Position numbers and translations under genes: made by a program. From Ciceribacter thiooxidans (GTDB taxonomy: Bacteria; Pseudomonadota; Alphaproteobacteria; Rhizobiales; Rhizobiaceae), in contig NZ_CP059896.1 in assembly GCF_014126615.1 (NCBI RefSeq), forward strand, positions 1,498,501 to 1,562,500: a stretch of DNA of 64,000 nucleotides, read 5' to 3'. The notes beneath the pieces were generated by a model that was not told the origin of the DNA, made no database searches, and worked only from the letters and a program-made list of their open reading frames with translations. Below, piece by piece: positions 53,426-60,782 of this stretch. Position 1 is the stretch's first letter; every line of letters starts with the position of its first letter.

Positions 53426-54471
53426 CGGGCCCCTTCGGCACCTTGGCCGAGACTGCGCTGGATAGCGGATATGTACCCATCCCAATGAAAGGGAAAACGC
53501 CCGCTGCGAAGAATTGGAGCAGGGGGTTTGGATACAACGCTGTCCTTAAGCTCTCCCAGAATATGCCGGATGCAAATCTCGGCATATTGTTGGGCCGCCT
53601 CTTCGCCGTCGACATCGACATCGATGACGCCGCAGAAGCGTCCGAGATTGTGGAGATGATGCAGAGCACCCTGGGGGACAGTCCCTATATGCGGGTGGGT
53701 CGGTGGCCCCGACGCATGTTTTTCTATCGGGCAGATGATCCTGTCATAACACTGAAGATCGGCCCCGTGGAGATCCTTGGATCGGGCCATGCCGCTGTGG
53801 TGTGCGGGACTCATCCAACGACGTTGCAGCCATACTATTGGCCACTCGAGTCACTTCTTGATGTCGATGCCGATGCGGTGCCCGTTGTCTCTGCGTCTTC
53901 GCTTGCGCGATTTCGCTCGCTGTTGCGCAAGAAGTACATCGTGAATGCGACCCCGTCGCCAGTTATTGGAAAACGTACTCCAAGCACCTCTCGCATAGGT
54001 GCCCGTCCAGCTGGACGTAACGACCAATTGTTTGCTGCGCTGAGGGCGAAGGCTGGGGCGTGCAAGACAGAAGCGGATCTCAGCAGGTGCGCCCAGGCAA
54101 TCAACATCGGATTCACTCCACCGCTTCCTCTTTCTGAGGTGAACGGCGTGGTGCAAAGTGTCTGGTCCTATAAGGCCCGCGGGACCTTGATGGTCCCTGG
54201 TTCGCAGAAAATCGTACTTCCTCTGACAAGCGAAGCGGTACTCAAGCTGACGAAGACCCCCGATGCGCTTTCCTTGTACGTAGCTTTGCGCGCTACGCGG
54301 AAGAGGGCTCGATTTGAGATTCCTCAGAAAGCCACAGCGACGCGTTTTCGTTGGGGAAGTGATCGTCGCGTGAAGAAGGCTATAGACGTTCTTATTTCTG
54401 AAGGTTTGCTTCGTGAGCTGACGCGCGCGCGGGGGCCGGGGAAGGTCGTGCGCGTGGTTTACGGATGGTAG
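53422..54471 (+). CDS. Bifunctional primase-polymerase (Prim-Pol)-like protein
   Basis: The 349-residue product has an N-terminal Prim-Pol domain: YVPIPMKGKTPAAKNW, LGILLGRLFAVDIDIDD (acidic metal-binding motif), FFYRADDPV and GHAAVVCGTHPTT. A C-terminal helical region (LTKTPDALSLYVALR) follows. Such proteins initiate replication of integrative or plasmid elements. It overlaps the preceding gene by 4 nt (ATGA). Confidence 0.85.
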   Translation: MTGPFGTLAETALDSGYVPIPMKGKTPAAKNWSRGFGYNAVLKLSQNMPDANLGILLGRLFAVDIDIDDAAEASEIVEMMQSTLGDSPYMRVGRWPRRMFFYRADDPVITLKIGPVEILGSGHAAVVCGTHPTTLQPYYWPLESLLDVDADAVPVVSASSLARFRSLLRKKYIVNATPSPVIGKRTPSTSRIGARPAGRNDQLFAALRAKAGACKTEADLSRCAQAINIGFTPPLPLSEVNGVVQSVWSYKARGTLMVPGSQKIVLPLTSEAVLKLTKTPDALSLYVALRATRKRARFEIPQKATATRFRWGSDRRVKKAIDVLISEGLLRELTRARGPGKVVRVVYGW

Positions 54472-54775
54472 TTTCCTGTAGCGTTATATTCGTCGCATTT
54501 CGTGACGTTCAGCTCATTTGCAGGGCGGGCCTGACGAGGCGTGAAAAACGATATCCGCGGGGCAACATTGCTCGAGCCCCTACTTGAACCGCAGGCCGAC
54601 ACGCAGAAGCGCCCGCGGACATGTCTGCGGCCGGAGGAGAAGCATGCGATAGTCTCGTTCCGGTCCCTTGGGATTGCCGTCCCGGTCCAGATCACTCTCC
54701 GTCAACGAGACAGACAGAATTGCCAGTGATTGTTCCCTCTGGATATCAACCCGCACTCGGAAAAGGCGTGCCGTC
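54472..54775. other. Gap with one possible small minus-strand ORF
   Basis: No gene is established. A minus-strand frame ending at 54580 reads RVDIQREQSLAILSVSLTESDLDRDGNPKGPERDY. It might be a short protein following the HGGXSTG gene, starting at a GTG, but it has no recognised family or clear ribosome binding site. I leave it unassigned. Confidence 0.4.
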
Positions 54776-55069
54776 TCACGTCCAGATCCCGGCACGCCTG
54801 CCGAGAACGACAAGTTCTTTAAGACGGGTGCGAGCCTCGCGGGCGACCTGCACCGCTTCTGCCGTGTATCGTCCGGTCCTGTAATTGCCATTGCGCGCTC
54901 CCGTTGGCGCGCCCGCTCGACCCCCATGCAACTGGCACCGCGCTTTTCCTTTCAGCGCAGGCTTCTGGCATTGGTATCCGGCGCGTGTCTTGGCGAGACA
55001 GCGGCGCCCAGGCCAATCCGGGCCGAACCTGCCGTTCGAAATCCTCGGGGTGGTGCCGTCACCATTCAT
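54776..55069 (-). CDS. HGGXSTG domain small protein
   Basis: The 97-residue product contains CLAKTRAGYQCQKPALKGKARCQLHGG, then RAGAPTGARNGNYRTG. The Cys-x-His pair and HGG-x-x-x-TG match the HGGXSTG family common in phage and integrative-element regions. Its role is unknown. It is oriented opposite to the primase-polymerase gene. Confidence 0.85.
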   Translation of the reverse strand: MNGDGTTPRISNGRFGPDWPGRRCLAKTRAGYQCQKPALKGKARCQLHGGRAGAPTGARNGNYRTGRYTAEAVQVAREARTRLKELVVLGRRAGIWT

Positions 55070-55224
55070 GGGATTGTGTCACCTCTCTGACAGGGCTTGA
55101 TCGGGCTTGGCGAGATTTCAGATGCTTCGCTCGCAACTGTCCTCACATGCAATTTTACCAGACGCGCCATTTCGCGGACAGATGCGAAATGCAGTAACTC
55201 TTTGAAAAGAACAGAAATTACGAC

Positions 55225-55611
55225 CTATTTTGGGACTTCGCCCGTTCGTGTAGCCATGTCGGGCGAGGGGACGAGGCAGAGGTCGACCCGGCTCAATCTG
55301 CCGCCCTTAACTGTCGCGAGCACGGTGCAGATCGGCTCACCTGTATCGTTGTGAGAGAGAACCAGGCAGGGTCGGTCCATCATCGTCGGCAGAGTAGCCA
55401 GTTCGGCCACCGGTCGGTCGGCACGTTTGCCGATAGTCGAGAGTTTGGCCTGCATATAGCCGAGGAACTCGTCCTTGCCGACGAGTTCCGTGAGCACGGC
55501 CTGCGAGCAATAGCGGAAATCATCCACGAGCAGGTCCGCGACACATTCGACATCATTGGTGTTCAGCATCCGTCCGTAGGCCGCAAGTGCGTCTCTTTCG
55601 CTGAGGTTCAT
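55225..55611 (-). CDS. NTF2/SnoaL-like protein (third gene of an ankyrin operon)
   Basis: The 128-residue product begins MNLSERDALAAYGRMLNTNDVECVADLLVDDFRYCSQAV and ends with a beta-rich half. This is the NTF2-like fold seen in SnoaL proteins, often binding small molecules or serving as a dimerisation module. It lies 38 nt downstream of the zinc-ribbon gene and so is probably the last gene of a three-gene operon that starts with the ankyrin gene. It is not recognised as part of a known defence system. Confidence 0.65.
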   Translation of the reverse strand: MNLSERDALAAYGRMLNTNDVECVADLLVDDFRYCSQAVLTELVGKDEFLGYMQAKLSTIGKRADRPVAELATLPTMMDRPCLVLSHNDTGEPICTVLATVKGGRLSRVDLCLVPSPDMATRTGEVPK

Positions 55612-55649
55612 GGTGTCTCCCGCTCGCGCGTCCTGGGCTGATCGAGCCC

Positions 55650-56234
55650 CTAGGCCTGATTGATCTCTTGGATGAACTGATTGCCGCAGTCGCGACACGT
55701 TATGCGAATTCTCATGCCGATCGGCACGCGCATCCGGCATTGGCAGTTGGGGCAGAGGATGATGGCCTTTGCGTCAGACTGCTCCGCATTCGTCGGCTCG
55801 TCGACGGAGTGAGAAACTCGGGGCGTGCTCTCGACCGACTGTCGTGGCGCTGGCGCCGGTGTAACCGCCTCCTCTTCGTACATGTTGGGGATCACCCTGT
55901 TGAGGAGGGCATACTCCGCTTGCCAGTTGGGATAGGCACGGGCGAAGCGGTTGAAGAAGGCGAACATTCGCGCTCTTCCGATGTTCTGCTCACCAGCCAC
56001 CGGGAAACCATCTTCATCCAATGCGAAATGCACCTTATATAGCGCCTTCACAAGATTGGTGATCCTGGACTTCTCCGTCGACAAGAACCCCTTCTTGTGG
56101 ATGACCTTCTCCGCGGCGACCAGAACGTCTTGTGCTGCGCGGTGCGCCAGCGGGGCGATGTTCGCAAGTCGTTGAGCCTCCCCACTGTCTGTCACAGAGC
56201 GCCGACTATAGTCGATTTCTATCTCCTCATGCAT
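55650..56234 (-). CDS. Protein with C-terminal zinc ribbon (second gene of an ankyrin operon)
   Basis: The 194-residue product from the ATG at 56234 starts MHEEIEIDYSRRS. It has an alpha-helical middle (LVAAEKVIHKKGFLSTEKSRI, FAFFNRFARAYPNWQAEYALLN) and a Pro/Thr-rich linker. A C-terminal zinc ribbon closes it: CPNCQCRMRVPIG, then ITCRDCGNQF, four cysteines as two CxxC pairs. Function is unknown. Its start overlaps the ankyrin gene stop by 8 nt, implying translational coupling. Confidence 0.75.
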   Translation of the reverse strand: MHEEIEIDYSRRSVTDSGEAQRLANIAPLAHRAAQDVLVAAEKVIHKKGFLSTEKSRITNLVKALYKVHFALDEDGFPVAGEQNIGRARMFAFFNRFARAYPNWQAEYALLNRVIPNMYEEEAVTPAPAPRQSVESTPRVSHSVDEPTNAEQSDAKAIILCPNCQCRMRVPIGMRIRITCRDCGNQFIQEINQA

Positions 56235-57387
56235 TGTTGTCCCCCTTCGTCTTGCGTGACTTCTTGGCCGATGAGACGGCGAGATGTGCTTGTGAGTGAA
56301 CAATTAGGCTCAAGCGCCGAACTGGTGTCCGCCGCGGATTCTCTGTGAAAAGATCTCTCCTAAGAGGGGGAATTCTAGGCAGGGCGTCCCAGAAGAATGT
56401 CCTTGCATTTTGTGCGCGCGCCATTTTGCTCCGCAGCCTGCCAGGCTTGGCAGGGATGAGGCGCGTCATCGGCTGAGGCGGCTCCATAATCAGTCGCCTT
56501 TTCCCCTTCCTGGGCTTTCCGAACTTTCGTAAAATGGCTGCCCGGATTGCGCGTTCTTGTAGGCACCGTGGGCTGCTGCTTGCGTATCGCTGTCTCTTTC
56601 CGTGCTTGTTGTAGCTGCGCGGTTTGGGCCACTTGAGAAGGGCAGCAAGCTCCATTCTTTTTCGAATTGCTGCTTCTTTTTCCTGAGCCGCTGCTTCGAT
56701 GCCATCGGCCCAGGCCCGGTACTCCTCCCAACTCGGTAAAGGGTCCGGCGGACGGTGTCCGAGGCTCACTCGCGGCGTGGCTGGCAAGACGCGGCGCAGG
56801 AACTCGTCAGCCTCCGCAAAGGTATCAAACTCGGCAATGCTCACGGGTGGATAGCGGTGCACATTTCGACGGGCGATTACCGCCCATGTCTGCCGGCTCT
56901 CGCCTCCAAGCAGGCTTCGCGATGTGCCACGGTTGATTTCATGCACGTAGACGCGATCATCGAAATAGTCCGACTGTAGCCGCTCCCGTGCCTCGTAGTA
57001 CTCGTTAAGCTCATCCTCGCTGGTCTTCAGATTGGGATTGCGCACAGCCCCATGGCGCAAAAGCACGTCTGCGACGTCCCACTCATTTCCCCGGTAATCA
57101 ACAATATCCAGTGCCGATAAGCCATCTTTGTCGCGCAGTTCCAGGTCGGCGCCCCTCTCGATCAGCAGTTCCATGATGTCGGCACAGCCCTCCGAGGCTG
57201 CTTTCATCAATGCCGTTGTTGACCAAGCGGCGGTGGTCAGGATGTTGGGGCTGACACCTTCATCCAGCAACCGTCGCACTTCTTCCATGTTCCGTTCCTC
57301 GATGGCGCGCGATATCGCTGCCACCGTAGCATCATCTGTCTTCCCTGGCGTTAAAGCGTCTTGGGCGCCCGTCGCGTCTTCGCTCAT
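56227..57387 (-). CDS. Ankyrin-repeat protein (first gene of a three-gene operon)
   Basis: The 386-residue product has ankyrin repeats at about residues 27-118: MEEVRRLLDEGVSPNILTTAAWSTTALMKAASEGCADIMELLIERGADLELRD, abbreviated here by its key L-x-x-G-A and TALMKAA motifs. A longer middle region follows (YYEARERLQSDYFDDRVYVHEI), then a very basic C-terminal half (RRLIMEPPQPMTR, KSRKTKGDNNA). The basic half could bind nucleic acid. It lies divergent from hsdM, with about 150 nt between starts, so it may share regulation with the restriction operon. Confidence 0.8.
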   Translation of the reverse strand: MSEDATGAQDALTPGKTDDATVAAISRAIEERNMEEVRRLLDEGVSPNILTTAAWSTTALMKAASEGCADIMELLIERGADLELRDKDGLSALDIVDYRGNEWDVADVLLRHGAVRNPNLKTSEDELNEYYEARERLQSDYFDDRVYVHEINRGTSRSLLGGESRQTWAVIARRNVHRYPPVSIAEFDTFAEADEFLRRVLPATPRVSLGHRPPDPLPSWEEYRAWADGIEAAAQEKEAAIRKRMELAALLKWPKPRSYNKHGKRQRYASSSPRCLQERAIRAAILRKFGKPRKGKRRLIMEPPQPMTRLIPAKPGRLRSKMARAQNARTFFWDALPRIPPLRRDLFTENPRRTPVRRLSLIVHSQAHLAVSSAKKSRKTKGDNNA

Positions 57388-57535
57388 CTTGAGAAACCGC
57401 TCCCCTGATCACCGCCTATACACACACGCATTATGATCGGGTGGCCCATTTCACCTGTCCATAGTTTTCGCGGTGTTGCCTACACCAGCTCTTTCGCTAC
57501 AGTCGCGCCAATCTGATTTGAAAATGGAATGCAGC

Positions 57536-59104
57536 ATGCTCACAGGTGAAATTCGCTCGAAGGTCGATCAGGTCTGGAATGCTTTCTGGGCGGGTGGGAT
57601 TGCCAATCCGCTGGAGGTGATCGAGCAGATCACCTACCTGCTTTTCATGCGCGGGCTGGACGAGGCCCAGACGCGCGAGGAGAACAAGGCCAACATGCTG
57701 GGCCGCCCCATGGAGCGGGTGATCTTTCCGGATGGCGTTTATCGCACCGTGCGCGATGAAGACACCGGCGAGGTGAGTGAAGAGATTACCTATGCCATGC
57801 TGCGCTGGTCGCGGTTCCGCAATGATGACCCGGCGCGCATGTTCTTCATCGTCTCGGAGAATGTCTTTCCCTTCCTGCGTGAGATGGCGGAGAAGGGCAC
57901 GGCCCATGCCGAGCACATGAAGGGCGCTCGCTTCACCATCCCGACATCCGGTCTCCTGGCCAAGGTCGTCGACATGCTGGCCGAGATCCCGATGGACGAT
58001 CGCGACACCAAGGGCGACCTCTACGAATACATGCTGGCCAAGATTGCCAGCGCCGGGCAGAACGGCCAGTTCCGCACGCCGCGCCACATCATCAAGCTCA
58101 TGGTGGAGCTGACGGCGCCGACGCCGAAGGATGTGATCTGCGATCCCGCCAGCGGTACCTGTGGCTTCCTGGTCGCGGCCGGCGAATATCTCCGCGATAA
58201 TCACGAGGCGCTGTTTCGCGATAAGGAGAGCCGCGAGCATTTCCATAACGGCATGTTCCACGGCTATGATTTCGACCAGACCATGCTGCGCATCGGCTCG
58301 ATGAACATGCAGCTGCATGGCGTCGAGGCTGCCGATATCCGCTACCGGGATTCGCTTGCTTCGTCCCATGGCGATGACGCGGACAAGTATTCGCTGATCC
58401 TTGCCAACCCGCCCTTTGCCGGCTCGCTGGACGAGGAAACGGCGTCGGCCGATCTGCGCGCCATCGTCAAGACGAAGAAGACCGAGCTTCTGTTCATGGC
58501 GCTCTTCCTGAAGCTGTTGAAGCCGGGCGGCCGCGCCGCGGTCATCGTGCCTGACGGAGTGCTGTTTGGCTCCTCCGCTGCGCATAAGGCTATCCGCAAG
58601 ATGCTGGTGGATGACCACAAGCTGGATGCGATCGTGAAACTGCCGTCCGGCGTGTTCAAGCCCTATGCGGGCGTCTCCACGGCCATTGTATTCTTCACCA
58701 AGACCAATTCCGGCGGCACGGATCACGTCTGGTTCTATGATGTGCAGGCCGATGGCATGAGCCTGGATGACAAGCGCCAGATGCTGGTGAGCGAGGAGAA
58801 GTTCGGCCCCGTGCCGAAGGCGGCCTTGTCTGCCGAGGAGCATGGCAAGAATAACCTGCCGGATGTCGTGGCCCGTTGGAAGGAGCGCAACGGCACGGAA
58901 CGCGACAACCCACGCACCGGCCAGAGCTTCACCGTCAGCCGCAAAGAGATTGCAGGCGCCGATTACGATCTCTCGCTCAACCGCTACAAGGAAGTGGTGC
59001 ACGAAGCCGCCGACCACCGTCCGCCAAAGGAGATTATCACCGAGCTGCTGGCGCTGGAGGATGAAATTGCGGCGGGGCTGAAAGAACTGGAGGCGATGTT
59101 GTGA
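57536..59104 (+). CDS. hsdM: Type I restriction-modification DNA methyltransferase subunit
   Basis: The 522-residue product has an N-terminal helical domain (GGIANPLEVIEQITYLLFMRGLDEAQ) and an adenine N6 methyltransferase core with motif I DPASGTCGFLVAAGEYL and catalytic NPPF in LILANPPFAGSL. With HsdS it methylates the recognition sequence; with HsdR it cuts unmodified DNA. The start at 57536 (MLTGEIRSK) matches the family; 57524 is also possible. It overlaps hsdS by 4 nt (GTGA). Confidence 0.93.
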   Translation: MLTGEIRSKVDQVWNAFWAGGIANPLEVIEQITYLLFMRGLDEAQTREENKANMLGRPMERVIFPDGVYRTVRDEDTGEVSEEITYAMLRWSRFRNDDPARMFFIVSENVFPFLREMAEKGTAHAEHMKGARFTIPTSGLLAKVVDMLAEIPMDDRDTKGDLYEYMLAKIASAGQNGQFRTPRHIIKLMVELTAPTPKDVICDPASGTCGFLVAAGEYLRDNHEALFRDKESREHFHNGMFHGYDFDQTMLRIGSMNMQLHGVEAADIRYRDSLASSHGDDADKYSLILANPPFAGSLDEETASADLRAIVKTKKTELLFMALFLKLLKPGGRAAVIVPDGVLFGSSAAHKAIRKMLVDDHKLDAIVKLPSGVFKPYAGVSTAIVFFTKTNSGGTDHVWFYDVQADGMSLDDKRQMLVSEEKFGPVPKAALSAEEHGKNNLPDVVARWKERNGTERDNPRTGQSFTVSRKEIAGADYDLSLNRYKEVVHEAADHRPPKEIITELLALEDEIAAGLKELEAML

Positions 59105-60249
59105 GTGTCGCTTTTGCCCGACGTGTGAAGTTAGGGGATGTCCTTACCCTCATAAATGGCAGAGCCTATAAGCAAGAAGAGCTTTTAACTTCCGGCACGC
59201 CCGTCATCAGAATACAAAATCTCAATGGTGGTGAGAGATGGTTCTACTCGGATATTTTATTGCCAGAGGAAAAATATTGCGAAGCTGGCGATCTACTTTT
59301 TGCTTGGTCCGCTACGTTTGGTCCTTACTTGTGGAACGGACCAAAGTCCATTTTCCACTATCATATTTGGAAAGTGCTTCCGTCTCCGAGCCTTGATAAA
59401 GGCTATGCCTATCATATGCTGCAGTCGATAACTGAGAGAGTAAAAGCTGCAGGTCGAGGAATCTCTATGATACATATGACCAAGGCAGGGATGGAAGCAT
59501 GGGAGGTTGATCTCCCACCCCTCGATGAGCAGAAGCGGATTGCGGCGATCCTGGACAAGGCCGATGCGCTGCGCGCCAAGCGCCGTCATGCTATCGCGCT
59601 GCTCGACAGCCTCACCCAATCGATCTTTCTGGAGATGTTTGGCGATCCGGCGAGCAATGCCAAGGGGTGGGATATCTGTCGAATAGGCGATTTGCTCGAA
59701 TCCGCGAACTACGGATCAAGCGGAAAGGCTGGCCAGGTCGGCCGTTTTCCCATTCTCAGAATGGGGAATATAACCGTCGATGGTCGGATAGATACATCTG
59801 ATCTTAAATACATCGATCTAAGCGATCGTGAGGTGCCAAAGTATACGGTTCACCGGGGGGACCTACTGTTCAATAGAACGAATAGTGCGGACCTTGTGGG
59901 CAAGACGGCAGTTTTTGACTTGGACGAGGTTTATGCCTTTGCGGGTTACCTAGTTCGAGCTCGCACCAATGACCGAGCAACACCGGAATACATCGCCAGC
60001 TTCTTGAACTCAGCTTATGGTAAGGGGCTGCTGCGCGGCATGGCGAAAAGCATTGTGGGAATGGCAAACATCAACGCGAAGGAAATGCAAAACATTTCCA
60101 TTCCGACGCCTCCCAAGACTCTCCAACAGCAGTTTTCGGAAAAGCTTCGGGGACTGGCTGAAATGCGCCAACGTGTATTGCCATCGGCGGCGGTGGCAGA
60201 AACCCTGTTTACCTCCCTCCAGCACCGCGCCTTCTCCGGTCAACTTTGA
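59101..60249 (+). CDS. hsdS: Type I restriction-modification specificity subunit
   Basis: The 382-residue subunit has two target-recognition domains. TRD1 covers roughly residues 9-140 (KLGDVLTLINGRAYKQEEL) and TRD2 about residues 190-320 (CRIGDLLESANYGSSGKAGQ). Conserved helical spacers (LPPLDEQKRIAAILDKADALR and the matching C-terminal one) join them. It fixes the recognition sequence. The two TRDs are visibly richer in A and T than the spacer and the flanking hsdM and hsdR, which is typical of TRDs exchanged by recombination. The start is GTG 59101, overlapping hsdM. Confidence 0.92.
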   Translation: MSVAFARRVKLGDVLTLINGRAYKQEELLTSGTPVIRIQNLNGGERWFYSDILLPEEKYCEAGDLLFAWSATFGPYLWNGPKSIFHYHIWKVLPSPSLDKGYAYHMLQSITERVKAAGRGISMIHMTKAGMEAWEVDLPPLDEQKRIAAILDKADALRAKRRHAIALLDSLTQSIFLEMFGDPASNAKGWDICRIGDLLESANYGSSGKAGQVGRFPILRMGNITVDGRIDTSDLKYIDLSDREVPKYTVHRGDLLFNRTNSADLVGKTAVFDLDEVYAFAGYLVRARTNDRATPEYIASFLNSAYGKGLLRGMAKSIVGMANINAKEMQNISIPTPPKTLQQQFSEKLRGLAEMRQRVLPSAAVAETLFTSLQHRAFSGQL

Positions 60250-60255
60250 GCTCCC

Positions 60256-60780
60256 ATGACGATTGCCACCCACAAGCTCACGCTCCCTCCATCCATGCTG
60301 CAGCGTGGTTTCTGGCTCTATGCCTGGCGGGTTGTCGCGCCTGACGGGCAAGAGCTGGTTTATGTCGGCCGCACTGGCGACAATTCGAGCCCGAATGCTT
60401 CGCCTGCCTATATCCGCATGGGCCAGCATCTGGGTTCGGCTGAGACCCAGAATGCCTTGCGCAAGCATCTGGTGAAGCGCGGCATTCCACCGGAAACCTG
60501 CCAGACTTTTGACCTCGTTGCCCATGGCCCGATCTATCCGGAAGTCGAGAAGCCGGAGAATTTCAGCCATGAGGATAAGCTGCTTCGCAAGCAATTGATG
60601 GAAAAGCACCTTCCGCTTCGCGACATTGTCGGCGCGATGGAGAAGCAGTTGGCTGAGGATCTGAAGGCTGTAGGCTACACGCTGCTCAACACCGTCATCT
60701 GGCGCCACACGGTCGATCCGGAACTCTGGGCGCCGGTTCGCGCGGCATTCGCCGAACATTTCCCGAGATTAAAGGACTGA
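60256..60780 (+). CDS. GIY-YIG-like protein embedded in the type I RM operon
   Basis: The 174-residue product has GFWLYAWRVV about nine residues before ELVYVGRTGD, the spacing and shape of GIY...YIG with a following Arg. IRMGQHLG and a later SHEDKLLRKQL could supply the His/Tyr and Glu of the GIY-YIG active site, and LLNTVIW a downstream Asn. It lies 6 nt after hsdS and 2 nt before hsdR, so it is co-translated with them. A nuclease or DNA-binding role linked to the restriction complex is inferred; classical type I operons lack such a gene. Confidence 0.65.
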   Translation: MTIATHKLTLPPSMLQRGFWLYAWRVVAPDGQELVYVGRTGDNSSPNASPAYIRMGQHLGSAETQNALRKHLVKRGIPPETCQTFDLVAHGPIYPEVEKPENFSHEDKLLRKQLMEKHLPLRDIVGAMEKQLAEDLKAVGYTLLNTVIWRHTVDPELWAPVRAAFAEHFPRLKD

Positions 60781-60782
60781 CG

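Noticed and set aside
54580..54927. A minus-strand 115-codon frame overlapping the HGGXSTG gene
   Set aside because: Its first half is antisense or shifted relative to the better-supported HGGXSTG product; only the last part could be a short gene.
57497..59017. A 506-codon minus-strand frame opposite hsdM
   Set aside because: It is a shadow of the methyltransferase gene, which has clear catalytic motifs.
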